DNA of 64,000 nt from Anoplopoma fimbria (GCF_027596085.1 NC_072460.1:5719512-5783511), one strand, 5' to 3'; shown: positions 26,876 through 39,330, counted from the first letter of the stretch. The notes: generated by a model from the sequence alone, not told the origin. A program made the numbers and translations.

Positions 26876-26935
26876 CAGTACCAGTCAAAAGTTTGGACAC
26901 ACCTTCTCATTCAATGGTTTTTCTTTATTTATTTT
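26876..26935 (+). mobile_element. Tc1/mariner-type MITE, left end only
   Basis: After a TA dinucleotide (26874-26875) the sequence is CAGTACCAGTCAAAAGTTTG followed by gacacaccttctcattcaa and the next ~15 bp of the element. It is then cut short and joins the 87-bp segment at 26936-27022. It is the same terminal inverted repeat as in the complete elements at 27025 and 30694. Confidence 0.85.
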
Positions 26936-27022
26936 AACAGTCTGCTGAGTGCATCACTTTACTGTAATGTAGCCATTAAAACCGTGCAATAGAAAACACT
27001 TTTGCCTTATTATGATATTTTA
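26936..27022 (+). repeat. 87-bp segment shared with 30605-30691
   Basis: The segment begins aacagtctgctgagtgcatc and ends atgatatttt. It is the same length and essentially identical in sequence in the two places, each time directly left of a Tc1-type MITE. Confidence 0.95.
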
Positions 27023-27024
27023 TA

Positions 27025-27229
27025 CAGTACCAGTCAAAAGTTTGGACACACCTTCTCATTCAATGGTTTTTCTTTATTTTAATTTTTTTCTACATTGAAG
27101 ATTAATATTGAAGACATCCAAACTATGAAGGTCGTAAACAAACAAACGCTCAACAAACCAGAATTTTATATTTTAGATTATTCAAAGTAGTTGAATGAGA
27201 AGGTGTGTCCAAACCTTTGACTGGTACTG
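27025..27229. mobile_element. Tc1/mariner-type MITE, copy 1 (205 bp)
   Basis: The element is bounded by TA on both sides (27023-27024, 27230-27231) with ~40-bp inverted termini: CAGTACCAGTC...tcattcaa on the left and ttgaatgaga...gactggtactg on the right (one change near the right end). The interior (acattgaagattaatattga, agacatccaaactatg, ttttagattattcaaagtag) matches the start of a full-length fish Tc1 element. It then runs directly into the right terminus, so it is an internal-deletion derivative. It lacks ~20 bp present in copy 2. Confidence 0.9.
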
Positions 27230-27234
27230 TATTT

Positions 27235-30200
27235 GACATAAATTCTCTTTTAATTGTAATACGAACATGTAAAATGATGACGTTAGTTTAAAACATATTT
27301 CACTGGACCCCTCAGCCTGAACTCGTACACTAATGTGATACTTCTGAGGTTTTTTAGTCCATTTAGCTTTTTCACAGCTCTTTAACCAATTTGGTTCAGT
27401 TACTTTAGGACCCGGACTCTGTCAAGTGAATAACACTGAAACCAGAAAGCCAGAGTAGTAATGGCTGTAAAATTACACTTCAAAACTGACACATTCGTTT
27501 TTAAACTCTGAATGACTTTCCAGCCCTGCCTCCTGTGAAATAAAGCTCTTATTTAGCTCTTATTTAGCATTTTGCTGTGATAGGTGCAGCCTGTCAGAAC
27601 TGCTAGCATGACTGCAGAATTTCAGCTTTAAAAAAAAGAATTAAGCATTGAAAGACTATTTTCAAGGTGAAATAAACAATGCAAAGATGAAAACAAAAAA
27701 GATGATTATTAATAAAAAAGGAGGAATAATCTATAGACTATAAACATTTTCATGGGGCCCTGTTGTTGTCATCATTTGAGTATGATGGCATCGGATATTA
27801 ATCAAATAGATGTGATCAGCTCTCATGGGATACTAACGTTATAATCAAGCTTGTATTTGTTGGAACTTGTGAAAAGACTCAAATAGAAGCCAAAGAATCG
27901 TTGCACATTTACACACAAAAATTGCTGCCAGTTATTGATGGGATTTTCCAGTCTGATGCAGTAATTTTACGGATTTTTCAGGAAGCACTGATCCTGTTAA
28001 GCTACACTGGAAGGGCAGTGTTCAATCATCTATAAACATTGTACAGTAGGACTTAATGGGGTAACGGATCCGTACAGATCTCCAATCAGACAGAAAGCAC
28101 AGGTTTTATGATTTAAGTCGAATCATTTCAAAACGTCAAGCACAATTCTTTCATTTCAGTGTTACAGCAGCAGTAATTAACACAGCCTTTCTCCAGCTAG
28201 CACTCTTTGATTCCTGTCAAACCGGATATAATCTCTACTCAGCCCCTCTTTGAACCACAGTGCAAATTGAATACTTTGCTATTAACTTTTATACTGCGCT
28301 TCAAATCATAAAGCTAATTTCCTGAGTGCCTGATTTCCTCCACCACAGTTTGAAGTGTACAGAGAACATTGGCTCACTGCTGCCAGGTCCCTTACATAAC
28401 AAGTGCAGTAAAACAGCCTCATTGAGTCTGCTAATTATGACTTTATTTAATTTATGTCAAGAAGACCCTTAAATGTCAGTAAAAGTAATGGGTAAAGTGG
28501 AAAGAAAAGCTTTTGTGCTGCAAGATAGTGAGTTAAGTAGAAGAGAGAGCAAGACAGCTGTGAAGGAAAGGAAAGGTCAGGAGAGAGAAGCTTCCTCTCC
28601 GTTGATTAGTCTGGAGGAGACTCCTGAGAGGACTGAAGTTGCAACTTGAGAGTTGTTTGTTTGGAACAGTAACTGCTCTTTAACGCTCTGCCCTCCCTTT
28701 TGGTGCTCTCGACAAAGCCTCACCACCTCCAACTGCTCTTGTTATTAGCTTTAGATGTCCTTGTATGGGTCAGTTCCTCGGTGGTTAGGAACTGACGGAC
28801 ATCGCTCCATCGTATTGGATTAAGGAAATGTGTTAGCTTTGGTCTCAGAGCATAGAGGATTTTTTTCTTTGTTTTCTGCTACAGGGCCGAATAGTAACCG
28901 CCTTCCCTTCACTCAGCAGTTGGCAAGAAAGACCCGGAGACTCGTCTTGGGTCTTGAGGAGCTGTAGCATTTATAAAACTGTGGCCTAAACTGCACATTC
29001 ACTGCTACATTGACAGCTTTCCCGCTAACAACGCCACAGGACACACCAACCCTGTCCACCATTTTCACCATATATTCATATCATATACTCACTTATGTGT
29101 GTCAGCTTCTTGAGCCGTGTCTTGCAGAGAAACATGTCGTAGTGGTGCCTTACAGTCCTGCAAGCTGGATGTGTTAGCTTCCGTTACTTTGCTTATAAGT
29201 TATGGAAGAAAACTTCTCACAGCTAATTATGTTTGTTTATTTCAATTTTTGATTTGCTCCCAAGTCTGCTTCATATCTCCGGGACTGCAGCTGAAGGAAT
29301 GAGGCTAAAATAATGTCATACACGCCATAGGAATACATCTAAGCAACACATTCGTTAAACTGAATACATGCATGTGATTTTAGTCATATCTGTTGTGGCC
29401 GAGATGAAGCAGTGATATTATACATCTATTATTTACTTTAACTTGAACATGTGAAAAATGGAGAAATGTTTTCACTATATGACTTTACTTCTCCATCTGC
29501 ATTTAATTTATTCATTAAATGCAAAAAAAACAACCCACTGTTGTTATGCAGCTAGTTGAGTGGGAAAGGTCATAATTAACATTTTTCTTTTCTAATTAAA
29601 ACTTGGTTACTTCTTCTGCCCAAGAACAATTCACCTGTGACTCAAACACTAATTAAACAACATAAATCTTACAAATAAAGGTTTATATACTCATTTTGTG
29701 TTTTCAGGGAAGCAAAATTGCTGTTGCAAAAGTAAATGCTTTTTTTTTTCGGCACAGTTTAGGTACAAGAACAGCTTGAATAGGGAAACAATCATGTTTT
29801 GCGTTAAAACAAGAACTACCTTGAGGTTAGACGACCTTCGTCATCATGTTCGAAATGCTGAGTACTTTATCAAGGTTAGGGAACCGTTGTGTTCATGGTT
29901 AAAATAAACAAGCATTGACTGTTGGTAGAGGAAGGGAAAACATCCCACATCAGAGTCCAATGTTTTGCCTATTGCTCTACAATGGCACACCATTTCGTCA
30001 TTTGCTACCAACCCTCATCATTTCTATGGACACTATATTTGTCACTCGAGCTTGTTGAGCTGATCATAATAATGTGCGGGGACACACATCATTCTTTACT
30101 CATGGAAATGACCTTGGCAGATTGCCCTTGTAGTTGCAACAGCTGATGCTGCCGTTTTTTCCTTGGAAGTACATTTCCATTGACCTAATGCATTTAGACT

Positions 30201-30600
30201 CTTTCTAGCCATCTAGTAGTTGTAATGAGTGCATCACAGTTGAGTTTGCCCCTCGCGTTGATGGATCATGTGGTCACTGTTATCCCCCACATTCTGTAAG
30301 TGGGCGTCGTGCTAAAGCAATTTATACCGTAGCAGTAGCATGGACTATTTTTGGACTGACCTTCAGTGTCCACCCACGCTCTTAGCTTTTGACCACTTAC
30401 CAACAATGCACCACTGGCATTCAGCTTATGTTGTGTGTGTCTCAGCGTGTGATGGTTTGGCGCTGTATTAGGCCAAATGAGAAGTGGGGCCAGCTGCAAT
30501 ATAGTTTTACATGTTAGTGTTTTTTTTTCTAATTAATCATCAGTAATTGATAGTAGTAGTGGATAAAATGACTGAGTGGGTAAAGAATATTAATAGAAAA
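27235..30600. other. No gene seen
   Basis: This is AT-rich non-coding sequence. It has a few short poly(A)/poly(T) runs and no recognised exon or RNA. Confidence 0.45.
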
Positions 30601-30604
30601 CTAG

Positions 30605-30691
30605 AACAGTCTGCTGAGTGCATCACTTTACTGTAATGTAGCCATTAAAACCGTGCAATAGAAAACACTTTTGCCTTATTATGATATTTTA
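30605..30691 (+). repeat. 87-bp segment shared with 26936-27022
   Basis: This is the second copy of the segment preceding the MITE. Here its left neighbour (taatagaaaactag) differs from that of copy 1. Confidence 0.95.
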
Positions 30692-30693
30692 TA

Positions 30694-30920
30694 CAGTACC
30701 AGTCAAAAGTTTGGACACACCTTCTCATTCAATGGTTTTTCTTTATTTTAATTTTTTTCTACATTGTAGATTAATATTGAAGACATCCAAACTATGAAGG
30801 AACACATATGGAATTATGTGGTAAACAAACAAATGCTCAACAAACCAGAATATGTTTTATATTTTAGATTCTTCAAAGTAGTTGAATGAGAAGGTGTGTC
30901 CAGACTTTTGACTGGTACTG
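30694..30920. mobile_element. Tc1/mariner-type MITE, copy 2 (227 bp)
   Basis: This has the same termini and interior as the element at 27025-27229 and is flanked by TA (30692-30693, 30921-30922). It retains the gaacacatatggaattatgt segment that copy 1 lost. It has no transposase coding sequence. Confidence 0.92.
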
Positions 30921-30924
30921 TATA

Positions 30925-32045
30925 TCCAACATGTTGGACTATATCTGGTCTCATACCACGACATCGAAACAATATTGATGTATCGCAGAGCCCTAAACTA
31001 TTCTTTGTTTTATTAATAACTTCATTATCTGTGTTTAGAAGAAGTGTATTTAAAATCTATTTCTGTCAAGTCAATATGGGGCATGCAGAGATAGACTAAA
31101 CACTTAAACTTTTACTGCAGGTCTGTGTTCTCTCCATTTACATGGCCAGCTGAAATATACATATCAGTACAAATCTGAACTCTTTTGCAGCTGGTATTTG
31201 TGTTTCTTGTCCTCTGTTATGGGTCTGTTTCTTTCAATTTAATGACCCCTTTTGATCTTTTACTTCCTCAAGGTCTTCACATGAAGGTTCTGGCGGGCTT
31301 TTGGATTGACCCTTTGCCTCACTATTGCCCCCTCTGTTAGACTGTGTGTCAGGGAGTGTGAGCGTTACACTAAGCCCACAGTACCATTACATTCTGCCTA
31401 ACACCTGTCCCTGAATTGAGATCGTTGAACAGTTTTGCTCATCTGGAAGAAACTGTGAAATAAAAAAAAGAATCAAAAAGAAATAAGCAGAGAAAGTAAG
31501 AAATATGGAAAGTAAAGAAATAAAGAGAAGAATAAAATGCGGAAGGAAAAAGTGACATAAAGATAGAAGAAAGGGAAGAAGGTAAAGATCAAAACAAGAA
31601 AAAATACACCCTAGGCTGGTTACTGGGCCCACTGTAGGGAGAAATAAAATGAGAGGTTTTCTAAAGGGATGTGAAAATGAGGTAGTGCATGGTTTCTAAA
31701 GGTTTTTATTGATTCAGCATTGACAAGTGTTCATTAAGAGGAACACTGTGCCCTTTAAACTTCACTGTGGGAGGTCGTCTTCCCTCTATCACAGCAGTCA
31801 GGGCTGACTTAACAGGAGCATGGGACTTTGTCCCTGCCGGGTGTTTCCAGAAGTGAAATGTAACATCTTGCTCTTGCAGGGCTGGAGATGCAAAGCTTTT
31901 TTGTGCACATTGTAGAGCGCATCCCCCAGGTTCAGAAACTGTGAAATGGACTTTTGAATAAGAACTACACCTTTACACAAGGAGCTTTACAAAATCTAAC
32001 CATAACACTCTTTTTGTGTAACGTAATAAGCCGGGGCTTAAAGGA
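30925..32045. other. No gene seen; purine-rich stretch 31450-31600
   Basis: The + strand of 31450-31600 is rich in A and G (gaaaga-type words) and its complement gives a hydrophobic spurious ORF. No other structure was recognised. Confidence 0.45.
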
Positions 32046-32049
32046 TTTG

Positions 32050-32335
32050 TGTTTTCAAGATGTCCCTCCGTACATGCCTGTAGATGGCAGACATCTGTCT
32101 GTCCATAAGGACGTCTGTCTGTCATCTGGGCCATACTTGTTAACACCTCGATGGAATTTCTTCGAAATTTGGCACAAACGTCTACCTTGGCTTTAGGATG
32201 AACTGATTAGAATTTCGGGGGTCAAAGGTCACTGTGACCGCACATCCTTCCCATCCTTGTGAACACTGTATCTCGAGAACACGTGGAGGTCGTCCACCTG
32301 GACTCAAGGGTGAACAGAAATACTCTATGACAAAG
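32050..32335 (+). repeat. Dispersed repeat family A, copy 3
   Basis: It shows gatgtccctccgtacatg, gtctgtccataagg, tttggcacaaacgtctacct, gatgaactgattagaatt, gtcaaaggtcactgtgaccg, gaacactgtatctcgagaac and ggactcaagggtgaac in family order. It lacks the 3' end. Confidence 0.8.
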
Positions 32336-32669
32336 ATGATGCATTCCAAGCTCCGCAAATGGTTTCAAATGGTATACACTGCCAATGGAATTATATTTGC
32401 ATAATTTATTTATATTTTCTTTAATATTAGCTATTAACGCAGTCATATTTAGCATTACGAAAATTGGTTTGCATGGCGTTTCTGAATGTTTTTTTCCCCA
32501 GATCTTCCGTGAGTGCCTTGCTGAGACAGCGATGAGTCTTGAACAGTTAGTTAACTTTCTTCTGTTTAGCCTGTCCAAAAATATTCCACTTTAGTTTCAG
32601 AGTTTTTGGAAGAAGTTTGGCTTGTGAGAAAAGGGTTCAATATGTATGTACTGGGACAAAAGAATCGGT

Positions 32670-32893
32670 CATATCTGTGCTCACAGTCAATATCTCAGGA
32701 ACACCTTTTTAGTAATGTCTTAAGATTTGGCACAAACATCCAATTGGACTCAAGGATGAGCTGATTAGAATGTGGTGGTCAAAGGTCACAGCGACCTCAC
32801 AAATCACATCTTAGCTCATTGTCCTTGATAACATTTTGGACAGGCATGGATGAAAACTGCAACTTGACTGGTTGGCGGAGGAATACAAGTATG
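32670..32893 (+). repeat. Dispersed repeat family A, copy 4
   Basis: It contains gtcaatatctcaggaacacc, tttggcacaaacatcc, ggtggtcaaaggtcacagcg, acattttggacaggcatgg and gactggttggcggaggaata, reaching the usual 3' edge. It lies 335 bp after copy 3 in the same orientation. Confidence 0.82.
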
Positions 32894-32899
32894 AAGTGG

Positions 32900-33759
32900 A
32901 AGCAATCAGGCAGCAATCACATTTCCTCCAAAGTGTATTCTAAAATGCAAATCAGTAGTATATAAAATAAGTTTCTCTCCTATTTAACTTTTTCCATCTT
33001 CTTTCTTGCTCTAAATGTGTTTAATCCAGCCTCAGCCTGGATTCAGGAGGCCTCTAAAAATAGAAGCACTGGTCTGAGGATTCATCACTGGTCAGGTTAT
33101 TATTATATAAGCGCTCCACTAACCTCACTAGAACTCAAGAGGCCAACGGGTTGCCAGTAAACAAATGTTTCAAAACAAAGTGAGCTGAGCATCTAGAAAA
33201 ATGATTTAAAGACAAAATGAATGAGTTACTACTAATGATGAGAAAGGGCTAAACTGTGTCATGTACTCCAACGTATGCATCAAAATGAAATCTCGCAGGT
33301 AATAAATGTACTTTTTTTAATTATGTTTTTTTATATATTATGAAGCTGGTCTTAGAGCTCTGCATTAAGGAGTCAGAAAAGCCAAATGTGACAATTCTAA
33401 GAAAGAAGCGTAAAAGAAAGACTGAAAGAATAAATATTAATCATGAATAAATTTGACTCACATATTGATAATCCTCCTTATAGTTTAACTGTAGCTTCCT
33501 CGCTTTTTTCTCCCAGTAGAACAACTAGAGTTACTTTAGTAGAAACATTATTTAATGCAGCATGCAAATGATTCATTTTCGAAGCAAAAACACACTTAGA
33601 TTCATACTGCGATGACTGGCTGTAACAATTAATAATATATATCCCAAATGAATCTTGATCTCGCCGGAGTTACCCCAGCAGAGGGTACCATACCATACCA
33701 GGGCTGGATGCTGAGTCCAGGAGGCTGAAAATGGTTAGGGAGTTAAAAAACCCCAAAAA

Positions 33760-33790
<31 letters not shown>

Positions 33791-34360
33791 TAAAATAATA
33801 TAATGATAGCCAAGAGAAGGAAGAGGGTGACAAGAGACAGATGGAATCTGAAAGAAAAATGATGAAAAGTAAAGTGCTAGTAGCAAAATTGATGAGGGGA
33901 CAGGCAGCGAGGTATCAACTATAGAGGAACACAGACACGCAGTGATGAAAGATGTTGTGCTGTGGAGGAGACCCAGTTTGTACATCAGAGTTATGGCAGA
34001 GAAGGACAAACGTATAAAGCATAATTATGGATAATAAGTCACATACATCTACTTTGTCTTAAATGTCCGCCGTCCCGTCGGTGCGTCATCGTTTGTTGAT
34101 GATTTGCATATGTTCAGTACGGAGCGTTATGCACACATTTTCTTTTTGTTATCTCTTGGCTCCAGGTAGTGACTCAGCGGTCAGGCTTTGAGTGGTGACA
34201 GATTCTTTGCTCCGAGAGAGCCAAACAGCCACCCCATAATAACAGTCGCTGCGGTTGCCATGGAGTCTCCCTGGGTGACTGGCAGAGAATAGAGCACGGT
34301 TTCTGTAATTAGAGGAGATTGCGTATGATTAGGCGACGGCCGGGCTAAAAAGACGAGAGC
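32900..34360. other. No gene seen; (GA)n at 33761-33790
   Basis: The stretch is non-coding. It has a GA run of about 30 nt (gagatagaga then GA repeats) and a small tandem accatacc at 33687-33700. Confidence 0.5.
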
Positions 34361-34363
34361 GCG

Positions 34364-34368
<5 letters not shown>

Positions 34369-34436
<68 letters not shown>
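34369..34436 (+). repeat. (AC)34 microsatellite
   Basis: This is a perfect 68-nt run, preceded by gcgcacgc. Confidence 0.98.
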
Positions 34437-34438
<2 letters not shown>

Positions 34439-34494
34439 TTATGGTGAGATGCTGCAGGTCACAGGTAACCGTGTGGGCGGACAGTTGAATGTCA

Positions 34495-34700
34495 AGCATG
34501 TCAAGTCAGTTTTATTTAGCTCAATATCACAAATCACAAATTTGCCTCTGGGGGCTTTAGAATCTGTCCTTAAAAAGCTGGCTGCAGTTAAGACAAAAAA
34601 AACCTCCCCAAACAAACTTACTTAAACTATGAAGAAATGGAAGAATCCTGAGGAGGAATCCCTCTCCCAGAATAGACCAAAACAAATGATAAAATTACAA
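34495..34700 (+). repeat. Interspersed repeat ('tatcacaaatcacaaatttgcctc' type)
   Basis: The sequence atatcacaaatcacaaattt, followed by gcctctgggggctttagaat, then aaaaaacctccccaaac, aatcctgaggaggaatccc and tctcccagaatagacc, is the ordered body of a well-known fish interspersed repeat. It is degenerate and incomplete. Confidence 0.7.
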
Positions 34701-35164
34701 TCTAGACGATCCAAATGATAAAAATGGTGCATGGAATGTGTACATGTATGAAAACGATGGATCCAGGAGGCTTTAGAGAAGCTTCCATGTGACCAAACAG
34801 CTGGAGCCTGAGCCACATGAACTCCTCACCACCATATAACCTAGAAAGAGGACAAGCTATACAAACGGAAGCACACTGTTCACACAGATAGGACTGCAAC
34901 CTCCGGTTCTGAAGTCAGTTCACACGGTTTGCGTATCCGTACAACTTGCAGCGTTTCTTTATTTGAAATTTGTTTTATTCACAGTCACGTGACTGATGTG
35001 TAGTCAAAGTGGTGGTGATGTTTTCCTCGTCTGTTTGCTTGTGTTCTTCACAAACTGCCGTTGAACTCTGTCAGCCTCCGTACTTTTGACATTAGATGGA
35101 AACTACAATCCTGTCCCTTTAATCTATGTTACATCATTTTTATCTAGATCATTATGTTTTCAGG

Positions 35165-35405
35165 TTGTTCGTGTTGTGAACAAGTTATCCCAGGAAGGCC
35201 AACAAATTAGGCAAAAAACATTGATTCAATGGATTCAAAGAGGTCAAAGGTCATTGTGACCTCAGAAAACACGTTTTTGGCCATACCTCAAGAATTCATG
35301 TGCTAATTATGACAATTTCCCACAGAAGCCAAAGAGGATGAAATGAAACGTTGACATTTTGGATAAACAGAACTGCAACACGACTTGTTTGGCGCAGGCA
35401 TAAAA
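35165..35405 (+). repeat. Dispersed repeat family A, copy 5
   Basis: It contains gttgtgaacaagttatccca, ggtcaaaggtcattgtgacc, ttggccatacctcaagaatt, gctaattatgacaatttcc, cgttgacattttggat and tgtttggcgcaggca, a diverged version of the family A end. Confidence 0.75.
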
Positions 35406-35409
35406 AGGC

Positions 35410-36115
35410 AAGGCGTCTATTTTTAAGTCAATAAAGTTTTACTCTAGTGATCTCTTTGGATTACAATATCACTTTGATCCTCTGTGCAAACGTGTACCCC
35501 TTTGTGAACTGGGAACATAATCATATGATTCATTAGTGTTAATTATGCACTAGGTGGAAACTGGGATGGGAAAATCTGCCTTGGTGATTCAAATATATTT
35601 CTTTTTTTACCTTGATAATTATGGATGTGAAGTTTTATAAATAATTATTATTAATAATAATAATAATAATAATACATATTATTTATAGAGCACTTTTTTA
35701 AAGTTTTCATTAAAAGAAGAGAAAACTTTAACCTGTCTTTTCCTGAACATTTTTGGACAAATGTGTCAGATCAGTATTAACATGCCACATCTTGTGATTT
35801 ATTGCCTGATAGAAACCCACGTAGAACAAGCTGAAAAACTTTTTCAGGCTCTCCTCTCAGCATGTAAATGCTACATTTAATCAGTGAAAACAGCTTCCCA
35901 TTTCATTGTACATGGGAAAGCTTGCCCTACTGCTGTGACAAAGGAGCGTTTGGAAGTGTAAAAGCTCAATTAAAAGCAATTTAGTCTGACAGACGTTTTG
36001 ACAGTTATTTCCTTTGTGAGGTTTTGAATTGGCACAGACACGCATCCCGCATGTTAAATAATTATGGACACTTACTGATACGTACACACTGTTATCTCTC
36101 CTATTTTCCCTTTTG
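35410..36115. other. No gene seen; (TAA/AAT)n at 35648-35674
   Basis: A trinucleotide run of taataataataa type is followed by attatttatagagcactttt, which resembles the start of a degenerate fish repeat. Otherwise the sequence is non-coding. Confidence 0.5.
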
Positions 36116-36118
36116 ACT

Positions 36119-36148
36119 CACACACACACACACACACACACACACCAG

Positions 36149-36240
<92 letters not shown>
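36119..36240 (+). repeat. Interrupted (CA)n microsatellite
   Basis: CA units run from 36119 to 36145, a cagct interruption follows, and a perfect (CA)45 run covers 36151-36240. It is responsible for spurious HT and VC ORFs on the two strands. Confidence 0.97.
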
Positions 36241-36242
<2 letters not shown>

Positions 36243-36244
36243 AG

Positions 36245-37375
36245 TGGACAGGAATGCAAAACGCTTTCAATTGTCACTGTTTTTTTGCCCATTACACGAT
36301 AAAGTGGTGATTAAGAAGATTATCATTCAAAATTCAAATAAGTAATGTTGTTCAAATTTAAGTGCACATCTGTCCATCATTTAAGGCTGTGAAGTGCAAA
36401 TGATGAAAGCTATTTAAAAGTTGGCTGAAAGCCGATGAGGAGAACATCCCTCTGGGCCATTCGAGAAAACTGCAAAGTTGCCAACACCCATTGACATTTA
36501 GAACGACACCCATGAAACGAGAATACCTTTGCATTTAATGTGCTCAATATGGAATTCAGAGCATATCTAGTGCCTTCACATGGATCTCGACGTGGACACA
36601 GCGCCCATCAGCTAAGCAGAGAGAATCACATGCACTAAAAGACTTCATCGTCTGCTCAGGTACATCGCTCCACTATATCTGACATAGGTCATAATTGTTT
36701 GCTGCTCTATTGATCTGAATATGCAATTTTAAAACTTTAAGCTGTGCACTAAATGTTCTCACAGACATTTATGATCTCCATGAGACGGAGCCTCCTGACT
36801 ATGGTGATCCCCTTCATTTTCTTCCATGAGGTTGACATCATTTGTTTCGGATTGAAATGTTCAACGTCGACTTACACGTCATTCTATGGATTCCCCACTG
36901 GTGTAAATACAAATGAGGCTCAATTAGCTCATTACAGCACCAGACGTGCTTACATTTTAATAAGTGTGGCCTTTTGCAATTACAGTATTAGCGTTCTGCT
37001 AACCCACTGTGCTCCCTGAAGATTTGAATGGAAAAAAAAAAAAGAAGTTTTTACAAGCCGTGAAGTGTGTGAATATTTCCCTCCGTTCCCGGCACGCTGC
37101 TGCTCCTCTCCACGCGGATGCACTCAGACAAGCTTTATGGGATGAAAGTGTCCTTGCGCCGTCATTTACTTTTATGTACAACAGCTACATTTGATTTGCC
37201 GCCATATCTGCTGAAGTGTGCGGCAATCACACACACTGGTGTTGAGCTGCGTTCAGAGTGACAGATTTATTATCGCTCTATTCTTCACAGCTTGAGTCAC
37301 ACTTTGTGGATCTGGGTGACTGAGGCGCTCGCTATCTCCCTGTCTCACCCTCGTCTTCTTTCGCTACATGTCTCT
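36245..37375. other. No gene seen
   Basis: This is non-coding sequence without a recognised repeat. Confidence 0.45.
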
Positions 37376-37600
37376 CAGTTCCTCTCTCTCTCTCTTTCTC
37401 TCTCTGTTCCTCTCTCTGTTCCTCTCTTTCTCCCTCAGATTTAAGATGCCACAACTTTCAGAGAGCTAATAGGCTGTTCACCTCTCCCCCCGTCTCCTCT
37501 CTTGTCCTCTCCTCTCCTCTTCTCCTCTGCTAATGTTTCCTCTCGTCTTCTCTCACATTCCTTTCACACACACACACATCTCCTCCCCCCCCCAGTAATT
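37376..37600 (+). repeat. Pyrimidine-rich (CT)n low-complexity tract
   Basis: Long runs of ctctctctct, tctgttcctctctctgttcc and cctctcctctcctctt extend over about 220 bp, ending with a poly(C) run at about 37586-37593. The tract lies 420 bp before klhdc8b exon A. Confidence 0.85.
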
Positions 37601-38024
37601 CAGCAGGAGTGCCGTGTTTGCTCGCTCAGCACTTTTCCCCTCCTCTTTCCCTCACTTACCCTGTATATTGTAAGGACACTGCAGTGGTGATGTTTGCGGT
37701 GTCCTTGTGAAAATGTTCTTCAAAGGGTTCCAAGGAGTTTCTCAGACTCGGGGCATAAATATTTCAAGTTGTTTGGATGACTGTGGATGGCTGGGACAGA
37801 TAGCAGACATGACAGCTGGATTAGAAATGGTCGGACAAAAAGGTTTCTGCGATGCGTCACCTACTCTGGTTGTTTGAGAACTGAACCTTTCCTCACCTTG
37901 CTTTGACAACAAGCTTGTGAGCAAATGTCTATTGACTACCTCGTTGCACCAAGAGAGTAAATTATACCAAGCTCTTGGAAAGCTGCTAATATACGCTGCG
38001 CCTCCCTTGTGTGTGTCTGTGCAG

Positions 38025-38189
38025 ATGGAAAGGTGTATGCGTTGGGAGGAATGGGAGCCGACACAACGCCACAGGCCCTGGTGAGGGTGTACGAGGCGGA
38101 GAAGGACCAATGGCAGCCGGTGACCGCCATGCCCACGCCGCGGTACGGAGCCACGCCCTTCGTAAGAGGAAACAAAATCTTTATGATGG
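38025..38189 (+). CDS. klhdc8b: klhdc8b internal coding exon A (kelch repeat)
   Basis: This internal exon encodes 55 codons of kelch domain-containing protein 8B, a small all-kelch beta-propeller protein (about 354 residues in human, where it is described as a midbody protein needed for normal cytokinesis). The reading starts DGKVYALGGMG, passes through RVYEAEKDQW and MPTPRYGA, and ends GNKIFMMG. The di-glycine (LGG), the Y/W pair spaced as in kelch blades and the next GG split over the splice junction are all visible. It matches human KLHDC8B at about residues 126-181 (recalled family knowledge) and resembles KLHDC8A less well. The acceptor is tgtgtctgtgcag before 38025 and the donor is gtaag from 38190. 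The exon is phase 1-1: the D codon takes its first base from the previous exon, and the last base begins a Gly codon completed at 47844. It is GC-richer than its flanks. No start codon belongs here. Confidence 0.93.
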
Positions 38190-38569
38190 GTAAGAAATGA
38201 GATCTGGATCATCTAATTTCTCTTTTTTTTTTATCTTGTTTAATTCACCAACACTGGCCTTTTCTATCCCAGTGTTTTCTATCCCAGTGTTTCTATCCCA
38301 GTGTTTCTATCCCATGGCACCCCTTTTAAGTGGCTGTCCCCCCCTCCCCCTCCTGTTGAAAGTGAAGATGTATCAGCATTTGCTTTAACTCTATCCACAG
38401 TGACACATTTGTCCACCTTTTGTTCTGACAGTTAATATTTCCGACCACTGTGTTCCAAGAAAATTCATGTTCCAGAAAGCTTTTTGTGTTACTATGACGA
38501 CCGTTACGGTGCATTGACCTCACTCCACTTAGCTGTGGCAAAACCCCATATTCTGTGAGGTTTTTAGTG

Positions 38570-39330
38570 CTAAGTCAAGCTTTATTGATTTTATAGCACC
38601 TTACATCCAGGTTAGTGCAGGTAGGAGTGCGTCATAGATGACTGATAAGACAGCACAAGTGTGGACCGTAAAAACAACAGAAAAGGCAAAAGTTATTTAT
38701 TTTTACAATTGGAGACCAATGCACACAAGATAATACAAATATAAAAAGGTCAAAGTCAAACAGTCAAAGTAATAAAACAGTGTGAAACGAAAACTAGTTT
38801 AATGAAATAAAAAAGGACACAACTTAAGTACAATTAAATATTTTTTTTCAACTACAATGCAATAAGAGAGGTGAATTAAATGTAAAAAAAAAAAGACTAC
38901 AAACCATTCTTAATCAAGGGCCTGGCTGAGTAGGTACGTTTTAAAGTTAACCGTTGAAGACTTCGGCCCTCCAGCAGCTCTCAGATCCTCAGGTTGTTCC
39001 AGTGGCATAACAGCTAAAACTTGATTCACCAAAGGTTTTAGTCAACTAACAGATCTGTGCCAGATGACCTCCGGGGGGCCAAACCATTTCTTACTTACTT
39101 TAAGCATGTCAGACTATATGCTTGTGTACAACCATGACGTCCTTTAAAAACAAGTAAAACATTTAAAAATCAATCCGTAAAGTGACTCCTTCTGGTCCCG
39201 GCTGCAGAGTTCTGAATCAGCCGGAGCTGATTTATAACTTTTGTTGGATAAACCAACATCCTGTCACACTTCAGTACCGGTATTTTGATGCTCATTGCTT
39301 CATGGCGTAACTTAATGTCACCTTGGTAAA
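38570..39330 (+). repeat. Interspersed repeat in the klhdc8b intron
   Basis: It begins gtcaagctttattgatttta and includes gcctggctgagtaggtacgt, ctctcagatcctcaggttgt, acaaccatgacgtcctttaa and aaaaatcaatccgtaaagtg, ending near gaatcagccggagctgattt. This order is familiar from a repeat common in teleost introns. Its boundaries are approximate. Confidence 0.5.

Noticed and set aside
37742..38212. 156-codon minus-strand ORF and a 79-codon ORF over klhdc8b exon A
   Set aside because: They are antisense shadows of a GC-rich coding exon, with no domain or splice context of their own.
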